A model generated the notes under the pieces. It searched no databases and was not told the DNA's origin. It saw nothing but the letters and a program-made list of their open reading frames with translations. The translations under genes were made by a program, and so were the position numbers. This document shows positions 1-6,317 of a stretch of DNA of 9,686 nt, one piece after another. Position 1 is the stretch's first letter, and each line of letters begins with the position of its first letter. The stretch is from Atopobium sp. UBA1382. GTDB taxonomy: Bacteria; Actinomycetota; Coriobacteriia; Coriobacteriales; Atopobiaceae. The stretch lies in NCBI GenBank assembly GCA_002305805.1, contig DBQY01000019.1, forward strand, positions 1 through 9,686, written 5' to 3'.

Positions 1-79
1 CGCCGGCGGCGGTCAGGCCGCCCCGCACCAGGTCGACGACCCTCCTCCTGATTCCCTCGTCATAGTACCCGTGCCCCAT
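1..79 (-). CDS. Partial gene, probable transposase N-terminus (IS3-like HTH), cut by window edge
   Basis: An open frame reads leftwards from an ATG at 79 and leaves the window still open. It gives about 26 residues beginning MGHGYYDEGIRRRVVDLV and ending in GGLTAAG. The pattern of a basic stretch followed by RRVVDLVxxGLTxxxAA resembles the first helix-turn-helix of IS3-family orfA or related transposases, which often begin with a phrase like 'RRVVELVESG'. An AGAGGGG stretch lies about 8 bases before the ATG and could be its ribosome binding site. The frame is too short to be certain, and a regulator with a similar HTH is possible. No terminal inverted repeat could be identified in the 60 bases upstream. 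Confidence 0.4.
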   Translation of the reverse strand, partial: MGHGYYDEGIRRRVVDLVRGGLTAAG

Positions 80-139
80 TGAACCACGCCCCTCTCGTCG
101 TGGTGCAATGACCGCTGGAATCCGCCCGCCGCGGGGTCG

Positions 140-255
140 TACAACCCCTCGGATTCCTAGACGCGGCCAGGACAAGGGCCGGCTTTCCTGGAGGGGCGGG
201 CGACAAGGGCCGGCTTTCCTAGAAGGGCCGCCGACAAGGGCGGCGATTTCTAGAC
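140..255 (-). repeat. 31-bp repeat half-array 1 (one arm, four units)
   Basis: Read on the plus strand, four units start at 140, 171, 202 and 233, exactly 31 bases apart. Each has a GACAAGGGC-like box at unit positions 1-9 and a CTAGA-like box at 18-22. The bases between are GC-rich and vary. The first unit has TACAACCCC in place of GACAAGGGC and is preceded by CGCGGGGTCG, the form seen at the centre of the other two arrays. The last unit runs into the GTPase gene and supplies its TAG stop (250-252). The mirror-image arm expected to the left (boxes ending at 117, 86 and 55) is absent. The partial transposase-like gene begins there instead. Confidence 0.85.
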
Positions 256-1275
256 GTGCTCGTGCGCGTGCTCGTGATGCCCGTGGCGATGCTTGCCGTG
301 GTAGTCGACGGCGTCGTCCAGCGCCGCCTCCGCATGGCCCGCGGCCACGGCGTCGCGCACGAGCGGCAGCAGCGTCTCGCGAAGCCACGGCCTGCGCACC
401 TCCGGCCCGATGAACACCGCGAGCGCGCCGTCCTTCTCGCCCTCCACGGGCGGCTCGGCCCCGGTGACCGACCATGCCCGGTCAACCACGTCGAAGCGCA
501 GCCACTGGCCGCCGCACGGCAGCACGCCCTTGGCGCGCACGACCTCGCCGAAGACGCCCGCGACCAGCGCGTCCAGGAACCACAGCAGGTGGTTCTCGGT
601 GGGCAGCGACACCCCCGCCAGAGACAGGCTCTCGAAGTCGTCCTCGGCCGGCGCCGCGTCCGGACGCGCCGCGGAGCGCTCCGGGTCCAGGTCGCGCTCG
701 AGCAGCGCCGAGAAGAACTCGTCCGGCAGCTGGTCGTACGGGACGTCCACGATCCGGGCCTCCGGGCTCTTCTCGGCCACCCACGCCCGCGCGGCGGCGA
801 CCTGGCCCGGCCCCGCGTGCTGCACCTTGGAGAGCACCACCACCGGTGCCGTGGCAACCTGGTCGAGATAGATGTCCGAGAAGCGCTCGCGCTGGCGCTC
901 CCAAGCGACCGCGTCCACGATCACGAGCGGCGCGAGCAGCGAGATGCGCTCGTAGCTCACCTGGTCGACGTTCTCCAGCACGCTGGAGAGGCGCGCGACG
1001 CCCGTGGGCTCCACGACCAGGTACTCGGGGTCGAGCGTGTTGGCTATGGTGAGCACGGACGCCGCGAAGTCCTGTTTGCCCGAGCAGCAGATGCAGTTCT
1101 CGGTGGACTCCCAGACAGAGAGTTCGTCGGTCTCCGAGAGGACCTTGGCGTCGATGTCCGCCTGGCCGTACTCGTTCTCGTACACCACGAAGTCGCGCCC
1201 GGTGCGCCGGGCGAGCTCCTGTATGAACGTCGTCTTGCCGGCCCCGAGGAAGCCGGACACCACCAGCACGCGCAT
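250..1275 (-). CDS. CobW/G3E-family P-loop GTPase, probable metallochaperone, His-rich C-terminus
   Basis: This 341-residue cytoplasmic G3E GTPase has GFLGAGKT (P-loop) at 8-15, the family metal-binding CxCC motif CICC at 61-64, and a Walker B/G3-type EPTG at 89-92. A divergent CobW C-terminal domain spans about 220-320. The last 16 residues carry 8 histidines, a common metal-binding tail. The base-recognition motif, normally NKxD, reads SKVQ (149-152), so guanine specificity may be altered. Members of this family deliver Zn, Co or Ni to client enzymes. The ATG at 1275 is preferred because GGGGG lies 4 bases upstream and family proteins start at this point. An in-frame ATG at 1290 has no ribosome binding site and sits against a hairpin. 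It lies downstream of, and probably in one unit with, a zinc alcohol dehydrogenase. Its stop codon is inside a 31-bp repeat. Confidence 0.88.
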   Translation of the reverse strand: MRVLVVSGFLGAGKTTFIQELARRTGRDFVVYENEYGQADIDAKVLSETDELSVWESTENCICCSGKQDFAASVLTIANTLDPEYLVVEPTGVARLSSVLENVDQVSYERISLLAPLVIVDAVAWERQRERFSDIYLDQVATAPVVVLSKVQHAGPGQVAAARAWVAEKSPEARIVDVPYDQLPDEFFSALLERDLDPERSAARPDAAPAEDDFESLSLAGVSLPTENHLLWFLDALVAGVFGEVVRAKGVLPCGGQWLRFDVVDRAWSVTGAEPPVEGEKDGALAVFIGPEVRRPWLRETLLPLVRDAVAAGHAEAALDDAVDYHGKHRHGHHEHAHEHV

Positions 1276-1294
1276 GCAACCCCCAGACATACGA

Positions 1295-1326
1295 GCGGGC
1301 GGGGGCCGAGAAGGACCCCCGCCCGC
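1295..1326 (-). promoter_or_regulatory. Strong intercistronic hairpin between ADH and GTPase genes
   Basis: A perfect 11-bp GC stem (1295-1305 with 1316-1326, GCGGGCGGGGG against CCCCCGCCCGC) closes a 10-base loop. It sits between the ADH stop (1343-1345) and the GTPase start. No T-run follows on the minus strand, so it does not look like a full intrinsic terminator. It could pause or partly terminate transcription, protect the ADH mRNA 3' end, or set the ADH:GTPase ratio. It would hide any start region at 1290 but leave the GGGGG ahead of 1275 free. Confidence 0.7.
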
Positions 1327-1342
1327 GGCTCATCGCAAAACG

Positions 1343-2401
1343 CTAGTCGATGACGACGACCGGCTTGATGAGGTCGGCCGGCTTGTCGCGCATGAGGAAG
1401 AGCGCCTCTTCCAGGTGATCCCAGCCATGGAAGACGTGGGTGGAGAGCGGCGCCACGTCCAGGCGACCGGAGCTCACGAGCGCACCGAGCTTCTCCATGC
1501 GCAGGCGGCCGCCGGGCATGAGGCCGCCGCGGATGTCCTTGTGGCCCATGCCGACGCCCCACTCCACGCGCGGAATGGTGACGAAGTCGCCGCCGCCGAG
1601 GTAGTTGACGTTGCCGATTTTGCCGCCGGGCTTGAGGGCCTTGACGGCGTCCTCGAAGGTCTGGCAGCCGCCGCCGGCCACGATCACGCGGTCGACGCCC
1701 TTGCCGTTGGTCATCTCGAGGACCTGGTCGGCAATCGGGCCGTTCTTGTAGGAGATGAACTCGGTGGCGCCGTAGCCCTTGGCCGCCTCGACGCACTTCG
1801 GGCGCGTACCCACGGCGATGATGCGGGAGGCGCCGCGCAGGTTGGCGCCGGCCACGCTCATGAGGCCGACGGGGCCGATGCCGATGACGAGGACCTCGTC
1901 GCCAAACTGCACGTCGGCAAGCTCGACGCCGTGGAAGCCGGTCGGGACCATGTCGGAGAGCATGCAGGCGTCGACGGGGTTGATGTTCTCGGGCAGGTGG
2001 GCGAGGTTGCCATCAGCGTCGTTGACGTGGAAGAACTCGCCGAAGACACCGTCCTTGAAGTTGGAGAACTTCCAGCCCGCAAGCATGCCGCCGGAGTGCA
2101 TGGAGTAGCCGGCCTGGGCCTCGAGAGAGTTCCAGTCGGGTGTGATGGCGGGGACGAGGACCTTGTCGCCGGGCTTGAAGTCGCGAACGAGCTCGCCGAC
2201 CTCGTCGACGACGCCGCAGGCCTCATGGCCCAGAATCATGTTGTGGCGCTCGCCGATGGCGCCCTCCCAGAGCGTGTGCACGTCGGACGTGCAGATGGCG
2301 ACGGCCAGCGGACGGACGATCGCGTCCATCGGCCCGCAGGCCGGACGCTCCTTCTCGATCCAGCCGGACTCGCCGATCTTGAGCATTGCGTAACCCTTCA
2401 T
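1343..2401 (-). CDS. NADP-dependent secondary alcohol dehydrogenase (TbADH/isopropanol dehydrogenase type)
   Basis: This zinc-dependent medium-chain dehydrogenase has 352 residues, the same length as Thermoanaerobacter brockii/Clostridium beijerinckii secondary ADH as I recall it. By recalled numbering the catalytic zinc ligands are C37, H59 and D150, with E60. Substrate-pocket residues S39, A85, I86, W110, Y267 and L294 are also present. The Rossmann motif GIGPVG is at 174-179. T199-R200 and Y218 match the positions that select NADP(H) in TbADH, where 199 is Ser. Position 295 is Met instead of Cys. It should reversibly reduce small ketones or aldehydes such as acetone, acting in fermentative redox balance. 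The four structural-zinc cysteines of horse-type ADHs are missing, as is normal for this subgroup. The ATG at 2401 is chosen because AAGGGAAG lies about 5 bases upstream; a GTG at 2407 is less likely. The G3E GTPase gene follows on the same strand. Confidence 0.95.
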   Translation of the reverse strand: MKGYAMLKIGESGWIEKERPACGPMDAIVRPLAVAICTSDVHTLWEGAIGERHNMILGHEACGVVDEVGELVRDFKPGDKVLVPAITPDWNSLEAQAGYSMHSGGMLAGWKFSNFKDGVFGEFFHVNDADGNLAHLPENINPVDACMLSDMVPTGFHGVELADVQFGDEVLVIGIGPVGLMSVAGANLRGASRIIAVGTRPKCVEAAKGYGATEFISYKNGPIADQVLEMTNGKGVDRVIVAGGGCQTFEDAVKALKPGGKIGNVNYLGGGDFVTIPRVEWGVGMGHKDIRGGLMPGGRLRMEKLGALVSSGRLDVAPLSTHVFHGWDHLEEALFLMRDKPADLIKPVVVID

Positions 2402-2541
2402 GCGCACTTCCCTTCTCGTGTGGGTGGTGCCGCGCGCGGCGCGGGCGGCATGTCCGGATAGATATGCCCTCCGGGGCCGCGCTCCAGACCATACGCTCGG
2501 CGAATGGTCTATGCTAGTTCGCAGGTAGCATTTTGAAGGAT
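2402..2541 (-). promoter_or_regulatory. Leader and promoter region of the ADH-GTPase unit, with dyads
   Basis: The stretch upstream of the ADH start holds several dyads. AGACCAT (2486-2492) and ATGGTCT (2504-2510) form a perfect 7-bp inverted repeat with 11 bases between, a typical operator layout. GGCAT (2447-2451) and ATGCC (2464-2468) flank a short A/T-richer segment containing TATCTAT on the minus strand, a possible -10 region. A perfect 12-bp GC palindrome, GCCGCGCGCGGC, occupies 2429-2440 close to the ribosome binding site. No regulator gene for this unit is visible nearby. Promoter placement is tentative. Confidence 0.45.
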
Positions 2542-2763
2542 GTCCCGGAATGTGGGCCCTTGTCGCCCATGCGTCTAGAAAATGTGGCCCTTGTCGGAGC
2601 GACGTCTAAGAAGCCGGGGGCTTGTACGGCCTCGCGACCCCGAGGACGGACATAGGCAGCGATTCCTAGACGCGGCACAGACAAGGACGGCGATTCCCGG
2701 AAGCGACGCGGACAAGGGCGCCGTTTCTTAGAGAGGCCGCCGACAAGGGCCGCAAAATCTAGA
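2542..2763. repeat. 31-bp repeat array 2, complete two-armed form
   Basis: The left arm has three units whose CTTGTC/A boxes end at 2564, 2595 and 2626. The right arm has four units in the opposite orientation, with GACAAGG-like boxes starting at 2649, 2680, 2711 and 2742. Every step is 31 bases. The arms are mirror images about position 2637.5, which is also the centre of a small dyad (CCTCG 2630-2634, CGAGG 2641-2645). The 22-base centre lies at 2627-2648. The innermost left unit carries TACAAGCCC (minus strand) next to CGCGAGGCCG. The outermost left unit has CCGG instead of CTAG. The outermost right unit contains the TAG stop of the HAD gene (2759-2761). There is no open reading frame of note in this stretch. 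Confidence 0.9.
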
Positions 2764-3406
2764 CTAACCGAGAGGGGTGCGCTACCAGCTCGACCAGCTC
2801 ATGTAGCTCGTCGATCACGAGGTCCGCCTTGCTCTGATCGAGCCACACCCCGTCCGGCTGGCGCAGCGCGCACACAAGCGCGCCCGCCGCCTTTCCGGCG
2901 CGTATGCCGATCGGCGAGTCCTCGACCACGACCGTCTCCTCGGGGCATGCGTCAAGGCGACTCATCGCCCGTCGATACGGCTCGGGATCGGGCTTGAGCA
3001 CATCGCAGTCGTCCCCCGTCACCAGGTCGTCAAACAGACCCTCCATCCCGACGGTCGTCACGAAGTCCTCCACGAATGGACGTCGCGAGGAGGAACATAT
3101 CCCCGTCAGCATGCCCCGCGCCCTCAGCCCGAGAAGGGTCTCCCGCACGCCCGGGTTGAGAATGTCGCGCCAGGGCGGACGATGCACGTGCGCATACTCC
3201 AGATAGAGGGACCGGAGCCGCTCGCGCTTCTCGGAATCGTCGGGCACGAGCGCCCTCCACACCGCCTGGTCATTGGAGCCGGTCGCGTCAAATCCCTCGG
3301 GGAGCCTCATCCCGTGCAGCTCCAAGAAGCTGGAGCGCCGCCATCGGTAGAACGGCTCGGAGCGGACCAGCACACCGTCCATGTCAAACACAACCGCCTT
3401 GATCAC
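2759..3406 (-). CDS. HAD-superfamily hydrolase, beta-phosphoglucomutase/sugar-phosphatase-like
   Basis: A 215-residue subfamily I HAD protein. Motif I DMDG holds the nucleophile D8 and acid/base D10. A helical cap occupies roughly 16-85. Motif II is in CSSS (S105 or S106), motif III is K138 in LKPDPEPY, and motif IV is E162-D163 in VVVEDSPIGI. This set fits phosphatases and beta-phosphoglucomutases acting on sugar phosphates, but substrate cannot be read from sequence. The start is GTG at 3406, with GGGAGGG 8 bases upstream. It is the last gene of the PTS operon, 58 bases after the GntR gene. That gap holds a 6-bp inverted repeat (3421-3426 with 3440-3445). A role in recycling or detoxifying a pathway sugar phosphate is inferred from position. 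Its last codon GTC and stop TAG lie in a 31-bp repeat unit. Confidence 0.88.
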   Translation of the reverse strand: MIKAVVFDMDGVLVRSEPFYRWRRSSFLELHGMRLPEGFDATGSNDQAVWRALVPDDSEKRERLRSLYLEYAHVHRPPWRDILNPGVRETLLGLRARGMLTGICSSSRRPFVEDFVTTVGMEGLFDDLVTGDDCDVLKPDPEPYRRAMSRLDACPEETVVVEDSPIGIRAGKAAGALVCALRQPDGVWLDQSKADLVIDELHELVELVAHPSRLV

Positions 3407-3464
3407 GGTTCCGACCCTCCCGTCTGGTTTCTGTCGAGTCAGACGAGGGAGAGGCGAGGAGGGG

Positions 3465-4184
3465 CTACACGTCGAAGGCGTATCGGCTTCCCACGTAGTA
3501 CTGCCGTCCGATGGCCACGGGGCGACCCTCGGCGTCCTCGAAGTACGCGTTCATGTAGAGCAGGGGCGCGCCCGCCGGGACACGAAGCCTGCTCGCCTGC
3601 TCGGGAGAGGCGGCGACCGCCTCCAGCGTGAGACGGGCGTTTCGCACGGGCCTTCTCCCCGACACCTGGTCGATTGCGTCGAACAGGGAGATGTCGTCCA
3701 ACGTGATCTCCGCCAGACCCCGAAACTCCTCGTAGGGCAGAAAGACGTTCTCCTCGTACACGGGAATCCCATCGGCAGTCCTCAGACGCTGGACGTAGAG
3801 CAGCAGGTCATTCTCGCCCAGGCCGAGAAACGCGCGCTCGTCGCTGCGTGCGGGCACGATGCGACGGCACAGCAGACGTGCGCCTGCCTGCGCACCACAG
3901 TTCCGGCAGATGTCCGTGAAGGTCTCGATGCGGTTGCCGCTACGGCGCAGCTCACGAAAGATGCGCGGCTTGCTGACGAAGGTGCCCACACCCTGGCGCT
4001 TCACGAGATAGCCGTTGGTGCAGAGGTCGCTTATCGCGCGGCGAACCGTAATGCGGCTCGCGCCGTATGCCGAACAGAGCTCCTGCTCAGAGGGGATCCT
4101 GTCGCCCTCCGCGTAGGTCCCTCCCTCGATCTTTCCCTTGATGTCCTCGTAAATCTGCTGATAGAGAGGTGCTAGGTCGTTCAT
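3465..4184 (-). CDS. GntR-family (HutC/UTRA) transcriptional regulator of the PTS operon
   Basis: A 239-residue regulator with an N-terminal winged helix-turn-helix (about 6-70), including PSEQEL, SRITVRRAISDL and the wing GVGTFVSKP. A UTRA effector domain follows (about 90-232). Such proteins usually repress sugar genes and are released by a sugar phosphate. It lies between the SIS and HAD genes of the PTS operon, so it most likely controls that operon, probably at the paired sites in 8243-8386. The ATG at 4184 gives the standard family N-terminus (MNDLAPLYQQIYEDI), with AAGGA 12 bases upstream. An in-frame ATG at 4244 has a better GGGAGG at about 10 bases and would add 20 Arg-rich residues. 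That extension uses codons (AGA, CGA) unlike the rest of the gene and spans a hairpin, so I favour 4184, with real doubt. Confidence 0.9.
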   Translation of the reverse strand: MNDLAPLYQQIYEDIKGKIEGGTYAEGDRIPSEQELCSAYGASRITVRRAISDLCTNGYLVKRQGVGTFVSKPRIFRELRRSGNRIETFTDICRNCGAQAGARLLCRRIVPARSDERAFLGLGENDLLLYVQRLRTADGIPVYEENVFLPYEEFRGLAEITLDDISLFDAIDQVSGRRPVRNARLTLEAVAASPEQASRLRVPAGAPLLYMNAYFEDAEGRPVAIGRQYYVGSRYAFDV

Positions 4185-4212
4185 GCGGGCGCTGCGTCCT
4201 TCTCTTCGGGCT

Positions 4213-4356
4213 CTCCCGCGAACACGGGAGCCTGTGACCTGCATAATCCTAACACCTCCCTATGTGGGAAACGTTCGCCGCCCCCGCAAACGGCCGTGGC
4301 CGCGCAGCGTACCCGTTGCACGACCACGGCCATAGAGCTGCGGTTGAGACGAACCG
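4213..4356 (-). promoter_or_regulatory. Structured spacer between SIS and GntR genes
   Basis: Three inverted repeats lie between the SIS stop (4363-4365) and the GntR start. CGGTT/AACCG (4341-4345 with 4352-4356) comes right after the SIS stop. An 8-bp perfect pair GGCCGTGG/CCACGGCC (4292-4299 with 4324-4331) encloses 24 bases. CTCCCG/CGGGAG (about 4213-4218 with 4225-4230) sits between the two candidate GntR start codons. None is followed by a T-run. They could reduce read-through so that regulator and HAD are made at lower level than the PTS. No convincing separate promoter was found. Confidence 0.5.
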
Positions 4357-4362
4357 TCCCAC

Positions 4363-5475
4363 CTAATCCTGTTTGACGTAGTTGTCGCGCACGCCGTCGA
4401 GCTTCTTGCTGCCGATCCTCTCGTGGAAGAGCGGGTCCTTGGGAATCGACGGGTCGACGCCGCGAGCCTCGGCGCCAAAGCACGCCACGACCTGCATCGG
4501 GATGATGAACTCAAAGCACGAGAAGAGCGGGTCCTCGGTGAAGGGCACGATGCAGTCAAAGCTGGTGGGCGCCTCCACGCCGTCCGGCGACGCGATGAGG
4601 TAGTTGTGGCTCGTCCACTCGCCCAGAATCTCGATCAGACGCAGCGTGCGTGGCTTGTAGTCCCCCGCGGAGGCAAGGTAGAACAGGTAGCTGTCCTCAG
4701 AGATCGAGTTGTAGATCCCGTGGAAGAACTCCTCGATGTCGTAGCCCGCGATGCCCACGCGCAGCGTCTCGAGCGTCTTGAGAGCGCCCTCGAGGACGTC
4801 TCCGTACATGCCGTCGTAGCCGACCACGATCACGCGCTTGGCAGGAAGCAGGTCGTCGGCGATACGGCCGTACCAGTCGACCGCGGCGTCCGTCACGGCG
4901 GGCAGGTTGGCAATCACCGTGCGCATACGCTGGAGATAGCCCTTGACTGTCGCCTCGTCCGTGACGCCCTTGGCCAGGGCGAGCTCGGTCACCATGAGCA
5001 TGAGGGTCAGGATGGAGCCGCCGTAACCCTTGGTCTTGGCGCCGCACTTCTCGTTGCCGACCTCGAGCAGCGTCTTGGTCTGCGCGTGCTCGAAGACGAG
5101 CGCCGTGGGGTTCTCGCTCACGGCCGCCGTGAGCAGGCCGCGCTCGGTGGCGGCATCGAGACCCTCCACGGTGGAGAGGCTCTGGCCGCCCTGCGAAATG
5201 CCGATGACCAGGGACTTCTTGTCGTAGACCTTCTCCTCGCGCGCAAAGCGCGTGGGATACATCGGGATGATCTTCCACCCGGTGAGCTCCTCCAGGTAGA
5301 GCTTGGCGGAGACGCCCGCGTGATAGCTCGTGCCAGATCCGATGACGTAGACGGTCTCGATATCCGCGTCCTTGAAGCGCTCGACGAACTCAACGCAGAT
5401 GCGAGCACGGTCCTCGATGATGTGGGTCAGAACCTCCGGGGTTTCCCGGATGTAGTCGTACATGATGCTTGCCAT
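4363..5475 (-). CDS. SIS-domain sugar-phosphate isomerase or deglycase (double SIS, GlmS/FrlB/GfrF-like)
   Basis: A 370-residue cytoplasmic protein with two SIS domains and no glutaminase domain. SIS 1 spans about 38-170, with VIGSGTSYHAG at 44-54 and ISQGGQS at 93-99, where GlmS-type enzymes have SQSGxS. SIS 2 spans about 210-345, with VVGYDGMYGDVLEG and EEFFHG at 248-253, corresponding to the Glu/His catalytic segment of GlmS-like enzymes. A C-terminal FHERIGSKKL segment (350-359) is typical of this group. Relatives beside mannose-family PTS genes split fructosamine 6-phosphates (fructoselysine or glucoselysine, as in gfr operons) or isomerise amino-sugar phosphates. The exact substrate is not determinable here. 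The start overlaps the EIID stop by one base (TAATG), implying translational coupling. A second Met at residue 5 is possible but lacks that coupling. Confidence 0.87.
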   Translation of the reverse strand: MASIMYDYIRETPEVLTHIIEDRARICVEFVERFKDADIETVYVIGSGTSYHAGVSAKLYLEELTGWKIIPMYPTRFAREEKVYDKKSLVIGISQGGQSLSTVEGLDAATERGLLTAAVSENPTALVFEHAQTKTLLEVGNEKCGAKTKGYGGSILTLMLMVTELALAKGVTDEATVKGYLQRMRTVIANLPAVTDAAVDWYGRIADDLLPAKRVIVVGYDGMYGDVLEGALKTLETLRVGIAGYDIEEFFHGIYNSISEDSYLFYLASAGDYKPRTLRLIEILGEWTSHNYLIASPDGVEAPTSFDCIVPFTEDPLFSCFEFIIPMQVVACFGAEARGVDPSIPKDPLFHERIGSKKLDGVRDNYVKQD

Positions 5476-6317
5476 TAGAGCACTCCAAAGAACGCGCCGA
5501 TGATGCCGGCGATGATGAGGGCGAACATGAGCGTGGTAGTCTTCACGCCCTTCTTGAGCAGGCCAAAGCAGCCAAAGGTGAGTGCAAGCGGGAGCAGGCA
5601 GGGAAGCACCTGGTCAAAGATGGCCTGGAGCTCGACGGACGCGTCGCCGATGGTGATGACGAGCGGCGTGGAGAACGTGACCATGCTGGAGACCATCGCA
5701 CCGACCACGCACATGCCGAGGACCTTTGCGCACTCAGTGAGCAGGCCGACCGTGCCGGAGTCCTGCATGGAGTCGATGAAGCTGACGCCACCCTTGTAGC
5801 TCAGCTTGAGACCGTAGGCGCGGGCAAGAAGCGCGGGCACGTTGAAGATCAGTAAGAACAGAATCGCGCCGAGGATGGAACCCTGGGCGGCAAGGCCACA
5901 GCCCACACCGGCGGCGATAACGCGGAAGGTGCCCCAGAAGAAGGAGTCGCCGATGCCTGCGACCGGGCCCATGAGGGCCGCCTTAAGCGCCGCAATGGAC
6001 TCCATGTCAAAGCTGCCGCCCTCGCGCTCTGCCTGAGCGTTCTCCTCCTCCATAGCCACGCACGCGCCGGTGATGAGCGTCACGACCTGCGGCGTGGTGT
6101 TGAAGAACGAAAGGTGACGCTTCAGCGCGGCAGCCATGTCGTCCTTGTTGGGGTAGAGCTTCTTCAGAATAGGAAGCAGCGAATAGCAGAAGCCGACGTT
6201 CTGCATGCGCTCGTAGTTGAAGGAACCCTGGAGGGGGAACGAGCGCCAGAATACCTTGCGCAGGTCGCCCTCAGTGATGATGCCGCCCTCCTTCAGGGGC
6301 TCGTCAGTCTTTCCCAT
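5475..6317 (-). CDS. PTS mannose/fructose/sorbose-family EIID membrane component
   Basis: A 280-residue EIID subunit, normal length for the ManZ/AgaD family. The N-terminal half is mostly cytoplasmic and carries family segments FWRSFPLQGSFNYERMQ (23-39) and PILKKLYP (49-56), plus HLSFFNTTP (68-76). ALMGPVAGIGDS (114-125) is the best-known EIID signature. Hydrophobic stretches near 145-167, 195-215, 235-255 and 262-280 make the membrane part. With EIIC it forms the sugar channel in the cytoplasmic membrane. Its start codon overlaps the EIIC stop by one base and its stop overlaps the SIS start by one base, so EIIC, EIID and SIS are tightly coupled. Confidence 0.96.
   Translation of the reverse strand: MGKTDEPLKEGGIITEGDLRKVFWRSFPLQGSFNYERMQNVGFCYSLLPILKKLYPNKDDMAAALKRHLSFFNTTPQVVTLITGACVAMEEENAQAEREGGSFDMESIAALKAALMGPVAGIGDSFFWGTFRVIAAGVGCGLAAQGSILGAILFLLIFNVPALLARAYGLKLSYKGGVSFIDSMQDSGTVGLLTECAKVLGMCVVGAMVSSMVTFSTPLVITIGDASVELQAIFDQVLPCLLPLALTFGCFGLLKKGVKTTTLMFALIIAGIIGAFFGVL

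Noticed and set aside
140..255. CRISPR array
   Set aside because: The step is 31 bases in total, the sequence between boxes is only about 8 bases and partly conserved, the arms invert about a centre, and no cas gene is present.
108..413. Small plus-strand ORF over array 1
   Set aside because: It reads through repeats and antisense of the His-rich tail; Arg/Ala-rich translation, no ribosome binding site seen.
256..1353. Long plus-strand frames opposite the GTPase (256-1353) and ADH (1004-2461)
   Set aside because: They are antisense shadows caused by high GC. Their translations are Arg/His/Ala-rich without domain motifs, while the minus strand encodes clear families.
4423..5478. Plus-strand frame of 351 codons opposite the SIS gene
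   Set aside because: Antisense shadow of a well-supported SIS-domain gene; no recognisable motif.
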